Origin: Sideroxydans lithotrophicus ES-1
GTDB lineage: Bacteria; Pseudomonadota; Gammaproteobacteria; Burkholderiales; Gallionellaceae
Reading direction: 5' to 3'
DNA length: 64,000 nucleotides
Assembly (NCBI RefSeq): GCF_000025705.1
Contig: NC_013959.1
Coordinates: 484,001-548,000 of the forward strand
Shown here: in pieces, positions 8,773 to 17,313 of the stretch
Position numbering within the stretch: position 1 is the first letter of the stretch
Layout of the letters: the number at the start of each line of letters is the position of its first letter
Program-made: the position numbers and the translations under genes
The notes under the pieces: generated by a model
Told to the model about the DNA's origin: nothing
Databases searched by the model: none
The model's input: the letters and a program-made list of their open reading frames with translations, nothing else

Positions 8773-9501
8773 TCATTGTCCCCGCTTCACTGTGGCCGCC
8801 AGCAGATAACCTTCGTTGCGCAGCGTCTTGATCAGCCGCGGCGCGCGCGCATCGTCGCCCAGTTTCTGGCGCAGGCGGCTGATGTGCAGGTCGATGGAAC
8901 GGTCGAGCGGGTCGGTCTCGCGGCCCTGGGTCAGGGTCAGCAACTGGTCGCGGTTGAGCGCGCGGTTCGGGCGTTCCAGCAAGGCCTGCAGCAGGCGGTA
9001 TTCGCCGCCCGACAGCATCACCACCAGGCCGGCACTGTTCTGCAATTGCCGCGTGTTCTCGTCCAGCGTCCAGTCGGCAAAGTGCCAGAGCGTCGATGTG
9101 CCGGGAACCACCCTTGCCGCCGAACCGCTGCGGCGCAACACGTTGCGGATGCGCACTAGCAGTTCGCGCGGCTCGAACGGCTTGCACAGATAGTCGTCCG
9201 CACCCATCTCCAGACCGAGGATGCGATCCAGCGGCGCACTGCGCGCGGTCAGCATGATGACCGGTATGGCGGAACGCGCGCGCAGGTCGCGGCACAGCGT
9301 CAGGCCGTCGCTGCCCGGCAGGGTGAGATCCAGCACGATCAGGTCGATCGGCGTGCTGTCGAGCACCTGCTGCATGGCGGTGCCATCCTGTGCGGTGCTG
9401 ATCAGCCAGCCCTGTTCGCCGAGATAGTCGGCCAGCAGGTTGCGGATGTCTTCATCGTCGTCGACGATCAGTATGCGCGGCGATGTGGCGGGTGTCGTCA
9501 T
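8773..9501 (-). CDS. OmpR-family response regulator
   Basis: 242 residues: an N-terminal receiver with the acidic pair DDDE (about 14-17), phosphoacceptor D58 in VLDLTLPG, the conserved threonine and KPF lysine, then an OmpR/PhoB winged-helix DNA-binding domain ending in the R-x-EGY hairpin (RNEGYLLA). The frame is open far upstream to 10185, but the ATG at 9501 begins exactly before the receiver domain. The kinase gene follows after one base. The gene is transcribed away from the LTXXQ protein at 9652, and a tandem repeat typical of regulators of this class lies between them. Confidence 0.95.
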   Translation of the reverse strand: MTTPATSPRILIVDDDEDIRNLLADYLGEQGWLISTAQDGTAMQQVLDSTPIDLIVLDLTLPGSDGLTLCRDLRARSAIPVIMLTARSAPLDRILGLEMGADDYLCKPFEPRELLVRIRNVLRRSGSAARVVPGTSTLWHFADWTLDENTRQLQNSAGLVVMLSGGEYRLLQALLERPNRALNRDQLLTLTQGRETDPLDRSIDLHISRLRQKLGDDARAPRLIKTLRNEGYLLAATVKRGQ

Positions 9502-9543
9502 GGTGCCGACATTACAACGAAAACGGCGATTGCGGGCAACCGA

Positions 9544-9559
9544 TACAAATCTGTACAAA
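9544..9559. promoter_or_regulatory. Tandem TACAAA repeat, likely operator of the adjacent response regulator
   Basis: TACAAA occurs twice with four bases between (10-base period, one helical turn). OmpR-family regulators such as CpxR bind tandem half-sites with this period. It lies in the region shared by the divergent regulator and spy-like genes, so it could serve autoregulation and target control. Confidence 0.5.
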
Positions 9560-9651
9560 ATATCCGCCGGCTGACATATGCCGGATACACGACTCGGGTT
9601 AAATGGGCACCGTGCTTCAGGCACTTCATACAACCAACGTGATGGAGAACG

Positions 9652-10119
9652 ATGATGAGCAAGACAGTGAACAAATCGGTGAGCATGCTGTTGGCGGGGG
9701 TGGCGATCGTAGCCATGTCCGCGAGTGCATTTGCGCGCGGCGGCGAGGATTGCGAATACCGCGAGCATGGCCGCATGGGCATGAACCCCGAACGCATGGA
9801 GCAATATCGCGAACAACACCTGACCAAGCTGCATGACAAGCTGAAGCTGACCCCGCAGCAGGAGACGGCATGGAAGAAATACGCCGCCCAGCAGCCGGTG
9901 CTGGACAAATCGATGCGCCCCGATCCCGACGAAATGGCAAAACTGAATGCGCCGCAGCGTCTGGAAAAAGGCCTGGAGCGCATGCGCGCGATGGAAGCGA
10001 GAATGTCCGATCATCTGGCCGCATTGAAAGAGTTCTATGCGGTACTGACACCCGAGCAGCAAAAGACATTCGACGACCAGATGCCGAGGTTCGGGGCGCG
10101 CTGGGAGCGTCGCGGCTGA
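9652..10119 (+). CDS. Spy/CpxP-like periplasmic LTXXQ protein
   Basis: 155 residues with a signal peptide (hydrophobic 10-25, AXA-type cleavage at SAFA) and two LTXXQ signatures: LTPQQ near residue 65 and LTPEQQ near 133. The mature part is predicted all-helical and rich in Met, Glu and Arg, as in Spy and CpxP, which act as periplasmic chaperone or Cpx inhibitor. The start could be the first or second ATG of an ATGATG pair (9652 or 9655); GGAGAA lies just upstream. Divergence from an OmpR/EnvZ-type pair mirrors the cpxP-cpxRA arrangement. Confidence 0.88.
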   Translation: MMSKTVNKSVSMLLAGVAIVAMSASAFARGGEDCEYREHGRMGMNPERMEQYREQHLTKLHDKLKLTPQQETAWKKYAAQQPVLDKSMRPDPDEMAKLNAPQRLEKGLERMRAMEARMSDHLAALKEFYAVLTPEQQKTFDDQMPRFGARWERRG

Positions 10120-10171
10120 TATTCTGTGACGCAGCCTTGACTGGCTACGCTCTTTCGCTTGGAAGAAAAAA

Positions 10172-10207
10172 AGTCCGCTATCCATTGCAGAGCGGACTGT
10201 TATTTTG
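10172..10207 (+). terminator. Rho-independent terminator after the spy-like gene
   Basis: Perfect 8-bp stem AGTCCGCT (10172-10179) with AGCGGACT (10191-10198), 11-base loop, followed by a T-rich stretch TGTTATTTT. An A-run in front means it may also act on the other strand. Confidence 0.75.
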
Positions 10208-10262
10208 AATAGCGGAGAAGGGCAGAAGTTAACCTAAATCGGATTTATTGATCCGGCCACTT

Positions 10263-11334
10263 TTATCCGTGAATCATGCAGCATATTTCACGCGTGAATC
10301 CTGGAAGAATTTTTTGACGCGTTCAGGTGACTTTTCCAGCACCTGCATGTGTTCGGTAGCGGCGGTCTTCAGCTTGGCTTTCGTGCGTGCCGGAACTTGG
10401 TAGAGATGGCATGCTTCAAATCAGCATTCAGCCGTTCTTCCGGATTCAGTTCTGGGCTGTAGCTGGGTAAATAGAACAACTCAATTTTGTCCTTACGTTC
10501 TTCGACAGGCTTGCTGTGATGCACTCGTAGGTTGTCGAGAATCAGGAACACTTTCTTCCCCGCATCTTTGATCAGCGCTTCCAGAAATTCGATCAGTTTG
10601 TCCGAGTTGAGCGCCTCATCAATAATCATCCAGCGGGTCTTGCCCTGGTTGGTGACGGTGGCAATCATCGATAGTTTCTGGCGCGTGCCGCCTACCGCAT
10701 AGGTCACTGGTGTTTTACCAGCAGGGGCGTAGCTTCGACCTCGCACATCGGTATTCACGACCGCTGTTTCATCTCCCCAGTGAATTTCGGCTCCTTCTGC
10801 CTTGGCGCGCTACTCAATCGCCGGGTAGTCTTTGTTCAACCATTCCTGTACCGCTTCAGGGCGCTGCTCATACGCCTTCTTTATCGGCTTTTGCGGGGTG
10901 AAGCCCCAGCGTTTCAGATAGTTGCCAACGCCGCGCACTGAGAGACTGATTCCACATTCGCGTTCGATCAGTTGCGCGACCGCAGAACGATTCCACAGCG
11001 CAAATTCCATCTTCAGTTGCTCCGGTCGCTTGTCGCAGATGATCTGCCGAACCGCCGCTTCTTGCGCTTCGCTCAACACTCGACCGCTGCCAGGCTTTTT
11101 GCTTCGCGCATCAGGCTTAAGCGCCGATGCTCCTGCTTCCGAATATCGCCGGATCGCGGCATTCACCGCGTACCAGCTGAGCCCGCTATGCTCAACTATT
11201 TGCATCACCGGCATCCCCTTCCGGTGCATGCGAATAACTTGCTTGCGCCGTTCGTGAAGTGCCTCCCTTGTTTCTTGCGTCTTCTTTTTCCATGCGCAAT
11301 CGGACACATCAACCTCAGCAAAGTTCACGGATAA
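10263..11334. mobile_element. Degenerate IS630-family insertion sequence
   Basis: The element is bounded by 11-bp perfect inverted repeats, TTATCCGTGAA at 10263-10273 and its complement at 11324-11334, and is filled by one transposase gene on the minus strand. The exact outer ends may reach a few bases further, since flanking sequence is only partly matched. The transposase is broken twice, so the element cannot move by itself. It marks the edge of an accessory patch (10.2-13.9 kb). Confidence 0.75.
10279..11328 (-). pseudogene. IS630-family transposase, inactivated by a stop and a frameshift
   Basis: The 5' part (11328 down to 10810) encodes the helix-turn-helix region with a family-typical RWGFTPQKP motif. 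It ends at an in-frame TAG after PAIE. The same frame continues without gap into RAKAEGAEIHWGDE, the first DDE aspartate region, then LILDNLRVHHSKPVEE and the catalytic end LPSYSPELNPEE. Near 10370 a one-base loss shifts the frame: the expected C-terminus (ARTKAKLKTAATEHMQ, ending KYAA) is found in the next frame up to about 10279. The first visible codon is GTG. With two separate lesions this is a pseudogene, not programmed frameshifting. Confidence 0.88.
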
Positions 11335-11395
11335 TTCGTGCCGCGTCTATAGTGGTTTTTCCATACCGGACATCCAAACTAATTATCAATTAAAA

Positions 11396-12487
11396 CTATC
11401 TTTCTTTCCTTTTCTCGCTATTTTCGTGTTCATACTCGGTGCGTTTAAGCACATACCTCAAATCGAAATCCAAAACCCGTGCTGCAAGACGGTCAATAGT
11501 TAAGCGCGTAACCGTTTTGTGTTCGGTCGTGTCCTCGTTATCCTCATCATCGTGGTCGAGGTATTTGTGTTCCCGCCCCAGCATGTTACGCATCGTTTCG
11601 ATCTGTTCTTTGCCCGCCTTGCTATTGTTAAGACGAAAGGCGTTGGTGGCGGATACGAGGTGGCGATCCAATTGCGCTGCGAATGCAGGGTCTAGAAGCT
11701 GTTTGGCCGGCCAGGTTGCTACCTGGCTGCGGATGCGGTCGAGAAGGATCGCGGTGTCGAAGGGTTCAGGAACCGCGATGGTTGGGACAGCGGCGTTTCG
11801 AGGGACGAAATTGTTATGCGTTAGCTTGTCCAATTGATCTGAGATTTCCCCAGAGGGGCCTTCATCGACAAAACCAAACACAGGAGTGTTTCCCTGAAAT
11901 TGAACAATTCCAATACCCGGAATATCTTTACTGGAAAAGCCAAATCCATCTTGTGTTGATCCTGCTATTAATCCAGCGTTAGGTGCTTCCAATGAAGCAA
12001 ACATCCAACCAATGCGTAGTCCCACTGTATCACTTATCCAGACACTACCAACCCAATTTCTAGGTGTATAAATTGCGGCCAGAGCAATTTTATTGAACGG
12101 ATCAAGATCGCTGACAGTAATACTTTGTCGGAGCTTTGGCAAAGGGGAGGAAGAATTAATATCGCTGACAGGGTCGATAACGAAATTAGCCAAAGACTGT
12201 CGGCTGTTTGTGCTGTTTTTCACTCGATATGAATAGGCAACAATATCCATTCCGCGTAGCCGGAAAGTCGAACCTATAACAGGATTAATCTTGGTTGCAG
12301 GTACAAATATAGCCTGTCTCAAGGGTTTGTTTTTCTTGTTTCCCGGACTGCCCTCACCAAAGTAAGTAATCTGATAGTTGCCAGTATTGGGGTCGAGGAC
12401 GATGCTTTCTCCGGGAAATCCATAAGCTTCGGAGAAAATAGCCAAGGTCACAATAACGGCACCAGTCGCCTGAAATAGAAAATTCAT
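11396..12487 (-). CDS. Secreted protein of unknown function, partner of the 12490 gene
   Basis: 363 residues starting with a signal peptide (hydrophobic residues 8-22). The first 230 residues are probably a beta-rich domain with a WVGSVWISD motif; I do not recognise it. The C-terminal third (about 245-350) is helical, with a repeat-like pair around LLDRIRSQV and LTIDRLAARVL, loosely like helical domains called FIMAH in secreted proteins, and contains a very acidic patch (DHDDEDNED). It begins two bases after the stop of the upstream gene, so they form one operon. Lower GC than the flanking gsp genes suggests acquisition. It could be exported by the nearby type II system, which is inference. 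Confidence 0.75.
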   Translation of the reverse strand: MNFLFQATGAVIVTLAIFSEAYGFPGESIVLDPNTGNYQITYFGEGSPGNKKNKPLRQAIFVPATKINPVIGSTFRLRGMDIVAYSYRVKNSTNSRQSLANFVIDPVSDINSSSPLPKLRQSITVSDLDPFNKIALAAIYTPRNWVGSVWISDTVGLRIGWMFASLEAPNAGLIAGSTQDGFGFSSKDIPGIGIVQFQGNTPVFGFVDEGPSGEISDQLDKLTHNNFVPRNAAVPTIAVPEPFDTAILLDRIRSQVATWPAKQLLDPAFAAQLDRHLVSATNAFRLNNSKAGKEQIETMRNMLGREHKYLDHDDEDNEDTTEHKTVTRLTIDRLAARVLDFDLRYVLKRTEYEHENSEKRKER

Positions 12488-12489
12488 GG

Positions 12490-13755
12490 TTATTCCTTTC
12501 TGTTAAGCAATCGCGTATGAAAATGTTGATTAACGGGGTCGCCAATGTTTTCCAATCTTGCGTCTATACCCATGTTTGCTGCAATTTTTATGAAATTTTT
12601 AATAAGACTTGATGGAATCGCTCCTGGATTGGAATTGGCACGTATGTCAATAACCGAGCCTCGCCTATGCTCTTTATGTGGAGTATCCCAGTCGCCATCT
12701 TTGTCAAACAGGCCACCCCACTTAAGGCTCGCATCATTCAAATGCAACAGTGTCGGGCTCGCCAAGCCTGTTAGCACCTGATAGTCGTAGAAACCTTTCG
12801 CCAATTGCCAAAGCTGTAATTGGGCTTCGCTGACTACATAATGGTTGCTGCTATGTTCGGACGTGCTTCCGATAAACGCGTAATACGTGGAAGCAGCTAT
12901 CGGCCATAAATTCGGCACCTTCACATCCACATTCACCGTTGCCGTATTGCTGCACCCGTCGCAGGTGGCCGTGATGGTATGCGTGCCAGAAGCGACGGTT
13001 GGGTTGAAGTTGAACGCTACTGTGCCGTTCACGGTTGGATTCGACCAACATTCTGCGTCAGAGGAGCAACTCTCCACGTTGGCAATACCACCTCGTGGCC
13101 GCGTGCTGTCGCCGTGATCATGCCCGCCACTGGTAGGATCAACCTTAAGGCTGACGTGTACTTGGACGGGGTTCGTAGGCGGTTGTCCGGTATTTTGATC
13201 AATAACGGTGGCGATGAATGGCAGAGTGTTTATCGTCGAGCCGCTGGATGGTTCGACTTCGTTGCCGCCTAAGAGGGTGATAACTAAACTGTCTTGCACA
13301 TTTCGTGAACACGCATAAGGGTGGTTAAGGTCACTGTTTGACCAAGCAAGGCCATACGGAATTGACGGATTTACAATTGGAACAGGGCAGTTATAGTGGA
13401 TTCTTATAGCCCAAAAATTTCCAGTTTGTACACTCCCATCTGGGTGTGTGGCCGTTCCACTGCACATAGCATCACCATTGATATCCATTCCTGGTTCACA
13501 AGAAGTAACTGCCCATTTTATGGAGGAGTACACAACATTAAATGCGGCAGCTGAAGCTTCAGCTGCCGCTAACTTGGTGGGGTATACACAAGTTTTTAAT
13601 CCTATATAGCTAACCCAGTCACTAGCACACCAAGATTCGACATAAGGAACAATTTCCTTCGCGGCTTGTGCACCAAAGGATGCAACTAGGGAAAATATGA
13701 TAAACAGCCGTCCTAACCATCTTGTCATTCGATGTAGCAGTCTCCTCGCATCCAT
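12490..13755 (-). CDS. Secreted protein with Ig-like middle and LAS-type metallopeptidase motif
   Basis: 421 residues. A signal peptide (hydrophobic 15-32, ending AQAA) is followed by a Cys-rich region (about 40-150), a beta-rich Ig-like segment (about 165-285), and a C-terminal domain. The C-terminus has the zinc-site pattern of LAS peptidases (M15/M74, e.g. MepA): H363 in HRRGSVID, D370 seven residues later, and H411/H413 in QHFH. That suggests cleavage of peptidoglycan peptides or a related amide, but no activity can be assumed. An AAGGAG ribosome site lies nine bases before the ATG, and a promoter is visible upstream. An alternative ATG nine codons in would also leave a signal peptide. 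Confidence 0.78.
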   Translation of the reverse strand: MDARRLLHRMTRWLGRLFIIFSLVASFGAQAAKEIVPYVESWCASDWVSYIGLKTCVYPTKLAAAEASAAAFNVVYSSIKWAVTSCEPGMDINGDAMCSGTATHPDGSVQTGNFWAIRIHYNCPVPIVNPSIPYGLAWSNSDLNHPYACSRNVQDSLVITLLGGNEVEPSSGSTINTLPFIATVIDQNTGQPPTNPVQVHVSLKVDPTSGGHDHGDSTRPRGGIANVESCSSDAECWSNPTVNGTVAFNFNPTVASGTHTITATCDGCSNTATVNVDVKVPNLWPIAASTYYAFIGSTSEHSSNHYVVSEAQLQLWQLAKGFYDYQVLTGLASPTLLHLNDASLKWGGLFDKDGDWDTPHKEHRRGSVIDIRANSNPGAIPSSLIKNFIKIAANMGIDARLENIGDPVNQHFHTRLLNRKE

Positions 13756-13791
13756 TATTTTGCACTCCTTGAGTCGTGAACAATGCGAGTG

Positions 13792-13819
13792 ACTATACCC
13801 ATGAACATTGCATGGTCAA
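13792..13819 (-). promoter_or_regulatory. Sigma-70-type promoter of the two-gene secreted-protein operon
   Basis: On the minus strand TTGACC (13814-13819) and TATAGT (13792-13797) are 16 bases apart, about 36 bases before the ATG at 13755. Confidence 0.55.
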
Positions 13820-13901
13820 TATGCCATTTGGTCTAGATAGTGGCCTATGCTGCTAAAAGATAGTCACAAATAGCAAGTAGTTAAAACGCAATTTCAATGA
13901 T

Positions 13902-13915
13902 GTTTGTTAACAAAC
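13902..13915. repeat. 14-base perfect palindrome upstream of the secreted-protein operon
   Basis: GTTTGTTAACAAAC lies between the end of gspN and the promoter of the 13755 gene. Position and symmetry fit an operator for a dimeric regulator; it has no T-run of a terminator. Confidence 0.4.
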
Positions 13916-13953
13916 GGGGAGTTAATAATTCGTCAACAGAGCCCGGCTACGGA

Positions 13954-14694
13954 CTAAGGCATCAGTGCCAGTGCGAACACGCCGGGGCTGACCTCGGGGC
14001 CGATGTGATGCAGCAGTTCGTTCAGTTCCATGGCGCTGTCGCCGGGTGCGGCCTGTGCTGTGCCATTGAGGCGCAGGCCGCTAGCGCTGTCATAAGTGCC
14101 ATTCGCAGATAATTGCAGCTTGCCGGAGAGTGTGGTGAGTTGCCCGTCCACAGTCGAACCTTTGCCTTGCAGCACGATGCGGTAATCGCCCAACGGGCGT
14201 ATCTCGGACAAGGCAGAAGCGGCATGCGCCCATTCCACGGTGAGCTGTCCGTCCATTCCTGAGATGTCCAATGTCAGGTGTTGGCCATGCACGTCAAGCA
14301 TGCCTTGCAGTTGATAGGGGCCTAACTGCGGTGCGGCAATTTCCAGCATGGATGCGGGCAGGTCGAGCTGGATATCGTCGATGGCGATCTTCCGGGAAAA
14401 GGGCAGATAGCGCATCGACATCGGAGGATGTTCTTCTGCCTGTACTTGCAATGATGCATCCGCCAATCGCAGTTGCCAGCGATAGTTACCCAGCGTCTGG
14501 AATCGCGCGTGTTGTCGCAACAGCACTACGCCCGAGCCTTGCCACAAGCTGCCCGTGGTTTGCGCAAGAGACAGCGTTTTTCCGGAGGCGCGTTCGAGCG
14601 CATAGCCCATCAGCGAGGCTGGAGCGAAGACGAGCAATCCGAGGAAGAACACGCCGCCGAATATGAGCGCCAGCAGCGCACGGCGATATGTCAC
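13954..14694 (-). CDS. gspN: Type II secretion system protein N
   Basis: 246 residues with one N-terminal membrane segment (about 8-30) followed by a beta-rich periplasmic domain, as in GspN. It is the last gene of the gsp operon and its start overlaps the gspM stop by four bases. GspN is present in only some type II systems and its role is not settled; it is thought to belong to the inner-membrane platform. The call depends as much on position as on sequence. Confidence 0.82.
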   Translation of the reverse strand: MTYRRALLALIFGGVFFLGLLVFAPASLMGYALERASGKTLSLAQTTGSLWQGSGVVLLRQHARFQTLGNYRWQLRLADASLQVQAEEHPPMSMRYLPFSRKIAIDDIQLDLPASMLEIAAPQLGPYQLQGMLDVHGQHLTLDISGMDGQLTVEWAHAASALSEIRPLGDYRIVLQGKGSTVDGQLTTLSGKLQLSANGTYDSASGLRLNGTAQAAPGDSAMELNELLHHIGPEVSPGVFALALMP

Positions 14695-15194
14695 TGATCA
14701 GCTCCATTGGTCAGCGTGGCCTGCACTTTGACCATTCCGGTTTCAGTCGTCGCAACCAGCATCGCGGACGATACGCGGATGTGATGCGTCTGCTCCAGTG
14801 AACGTTGCCATTGCAGCCATTGCGCGAAGGCGATGCTGTCGGCGCTGATGCGCACGCTGTTCGGTTCGCCTGGCACGATCTGCAGCGGCAGGTTGGCCTC
14901 ACTCGCCGCCTTTTCCACGGCGATCTTCAGTGCGTCACTGTCGAGCACGGCAGGTTGTGCCTGTTGGCGCAGCGATTGCACCTGCCCGGCGAGCGACTGC
15001 ATCTGTGCAGCTTGCGCGCGCAGTTGCGGCAAAGCGGTTTGCAGTTTGGGCAGCGCCTGATGTGCGGGTTGCCAGAGCAGGCCATACATCAGCAGCGGCA
15101 GCAGTATCCATGCGCCGCGAATCACGGTCTTCTGCTCCGTGGCACCGAGAACATCCCAGTGGCGTGCTTTCAGTCGGGCAAGCAGGGCCTTCAT
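14691..15194 (-). CDS. gspM: Type II secretion system protein M
   Basis: 167 residues: short cytoplasmic N-terminus, one membrane helix (about 30-48), a coiled-coil-like stretch rich in Gln and Ala (about 50-85), and a ferredoxin-like periplasmic domain. GspM partners GspL and GspF in the assembly platform. Start and stop both overlap neighbours (gspL, gspN) by ATGA. Confidence 0.88.
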   Translation of the reverse strand: MKALLARLKARHWDVLGATEQKTVIRGAWILLPLLMYGLLWQPAHQALPKLQTALPQLRAQAAQMQSLAGQVQSLRQQAQPAVLDSDALKIAVEKAASEANLPLQIVPGEPNSVRISADSIAFAQWLQWQRSLEQTHHIRVSSAMLVATTETGMVKVQATLTNGADQ

Positions 15195-16399
15195 TGCGCA
15201 CCTCCGGTCGAGATGCGCAGCTGGATGTTGAGCACACCACCACTATCGCGCTTGTCCAGCACTTGTGCGGTCAGACCGGTTGCGGCGATGCGCTGCAGCA
15301 AAGTGTCGAGCGCAGAAGCGCTGGCGAGCGCCATCTCGATATCCAGTTTGCCTTCGCCATAGCGCAGTGTACGCAGGGTGCTGCCGGGTACGGCATCCAG
15401 GACGCCGGAAAGTTTTTCCAGCAACGGCGAAAAATCCGCGTCGTCGCCGACTCCGGCTGCATGGCGCAAGCGTGCCACGTTGCGGCGCATCTGCAAAGGT
15501 GCATCGACGATGACGGCATCGGCGCCGAATGTCTCCCTGAATGTTTCCGTCATGCCGTTCATCAACTGGCGTTTCTCATGTGCGAGCATTGCCCATTCCA
15601 CATTGCTCACCGCGACTTCCACACCGAACAGCAGCAGTGCTGCCATCAGCGCCGGGCGCAACCACGGCCATAATTCGCTGATGCGCGGCGGCGGGGCGAA
15701 TTTTCCCCACAGCAGGTTGGGTGCATCGGCAGGGATGTCTGCTTTGCGCCAATCGAAGCTTTGCTTCTCGTAAATGACGGGAACCTTGATGCCCCAGTCC
15801 GGCTGGCGTATCTCGCTGCCGAGGGCGAACAGGCGCAATGCGGCAGGGGCACCCTGTTGCAAACGCAATTGCAACGCGGCGGGTGCACGCACTTCGCTGC
15901 CGCTATCCAGCATGCCGCCAAGGTGGTCCGCGGTCGCCAGGAAACCCTGCGCGCCATCCCACGCCAGGCTCCATTCGTTGGTGCGTGTTGGCAACAAGCA
16001 GAACTCGGGCACGATGCGGCGCACGCGTATCCTGGCGGCAGTGCTTGCGGCGAGGAAGCGCGACAGCCAATCTTTGTTCACTGCGTATAGCACGCTGCGT
16101 CCGTCCGGCAATTTCGTGCCGGGGGTGACGTGCGCCTCGCTCGCATCGTCGATCAGGATGTCTTCCAGTGCGAAGGGCAGCGCGGTCTCCAGTTTGCTGC
16201 GCTTGATCCTGGGCAGTGCGGCAGCAGTCGCCAGCACTCGATCGGCTGCGACGATGACAGTGGCGTCGTCGCACTGCGGCATCGCAGCCAGGTTGCCGTT
16301 GCCCGATTCGCGTACGTTGCCGGTATCGTCCAGCACTGACCAATCGCATGGCGAGGCGGCATCCTGCCAGTGTGCGGTGAGATGGATGCGCAGATTCAT
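15191..16399 (-). CDS. gspL: Type II secretion system protein L
   Basis: 402 residues. The first 240 form the actin-like cytoplasmic domain that binds the GspE ATPase; LETALPFALEDIL is the recognisable family stretch. One membrane helix at about 245-265 (LRPALMAALLLFGVEVAV) precedes a ferredoxin-like periplasmic domain. It recruits the ATPase to the membrane platform. Its start overlaps the gspK stop. Confidence 0.93.
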   Translation of the reverse strand: MNLRIHLTAHWQDAASPCDWSVLDDTGNVRESGNGNLAAMPQCDDATVIVAADRVLATAAALPRIKRSKLETALPFALEDILIDDASEAHVTPGTKLPDGRSVLYAVNKDWLSRFLAASTAARIRVRRIVPEFCLLPTRTNEWSLAWDGAQGFLATADHLGGMLDSGSEVRAPAALQLRLQQGAPAALRLFALGSEIRQPDWGIKVPVIYEKQSFDWRKADIPADAPNLLWGKFAPPPRISELWPWLRPALMAALLLFGVEVAVSNVEWAMLAHEKRQLMNGMTETFRETFGADAVIVDAPLQMRRNVARLRHAAGVGDDADFSPLLEKLSGVLDAVPGSTLRTLRYGEGKLDIEMALASASALDTLLQRIAATGLTAQVLDKRDSGGVLNIQLRISTGGAQ

Positions 16400-17313
16400 T
16401 GCAGACTCTTCCTCACTTGCGTCGCCCAGATGCCGCTGCGGTGCAGCAGCGCATGCACCGACGAGGCACCGTCACCCTGGGTGGCATACCCAGTCACCAT
16501 AAAATACTGGCTGCTGACGCTAAGGCTCATGGTGCTGTCCTGTGACACGCTCTTGGGTAATTGTTGCAAAAAATCCGCCATGGTCTTGTAGGGTGTCGTC
16601 CTGATTTTTGTAGCCATCTGCCGGGCATTCTGCAGTGTCAATCCTGGCAATATTGCCACCAACACTTCCGGCGGGGCAAAGTTCACATTCACCGCCGTGT
16701 TCGATTCCGGCAGTACGCTCACGAACGGCTGCAGCCGCTTGATGATGCCGGCATCGAATCCTTTCACCCATGCCAGCTCGCCGATGTCGGAGAGCGGACG
16801 GTTGGCACAGCGGTAGGGCTTGGCGAGGCTCAGGTAATAGCCGTCCTCAGCGCCGTTCTCTGCAGTCTCGCTGTCCGCATCCATCCAGTCAGCCAGCGCA
16901 CTGCCCAGCTCCTGCGGCAATCCCAGCGCCGACAGCAGGCGCTGGAAACGGGCCAGGCTGGCCACGCTCGTCACGCCGTTGTTCACCAGGTTGTTCAAAT
17001 TGAACACCCCCTGCTGGTCGACGATGGTGCCTTGCACCTCGCCGCCTTCCACCGGGATGGCGGGCAACTTCATCGCCCACATCTCGTGACCATGGTCGAA
17101 CTGGTTTGCCGCCGCATCGTCCGCCAGCACCGCACGTGCCCAGTCTATTCCGGCTTCGGCGATGCGCCGCGCCTGGGCACGGTCGCGTCCGTTCTCCACC
17201 GCGCGCTGCCAGAAGCCCTGCTGTTGCGCCATGAATGCGGCGATGGTCGTCGCCATGGCCACGATCAGCAGCACCAGCACCAGCGCTACACCTTGTTGCG
17301 TTCTGATCTTCAT
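16396..17313 (-). CDS. gspK: Type II secretion minor pseudopilin K
   Basis: 305 residues, the large minor pseudopilin. The leader cleavage site reads QQG^VALVLVLLIVA and lacks the Glu at position +5 found in other pseudopilins, a hallmark of the tip protein GspK. The rest is the large alpha/beta head with motifs such as GVFNLNNLVN and ADWMDAD. The frame is open upstream to 17412 inside gspJ, but the ATG at 17313 overlaps the gspJ stop and gives the correct short leader. Confidence 0.93.
   Translation of the reverse strand: MKIRTQQGVALVLVLLIVAMATTIAAFMAQQQGFWQRAVENGRDRAQARRIAEAGIDWARAVLADDAAANQFDHGHEMWAMKLPAIPVEGGEVQGTIVDQQGVFNLNNLVNNGVTSVASLARFQRLLSALGLPQELGSALADWMDADSETAENGAEDGYYLSLAKPYRCANRPLSDIGELAWVKGFDAGIIKRLQPFVSVLPESNTAVNVNFAPPEVLVAILPGLTLQNARQMATKIRTTPYKTMADFLQQLPKSVSQDSTMSLSVSSQYFMVTGYATQGDGASSVHALLHRSGIWATQVRKSLQ

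Noticed and set aside
10369-11328. Programmed frameshifting or stop read-through in the transposase
   Set aside because: IS630 members usually have one continuous frame or a single -1 slip; here a TAG and a separate one-base loss at unrelated sites, without a slippery run, fit decay.
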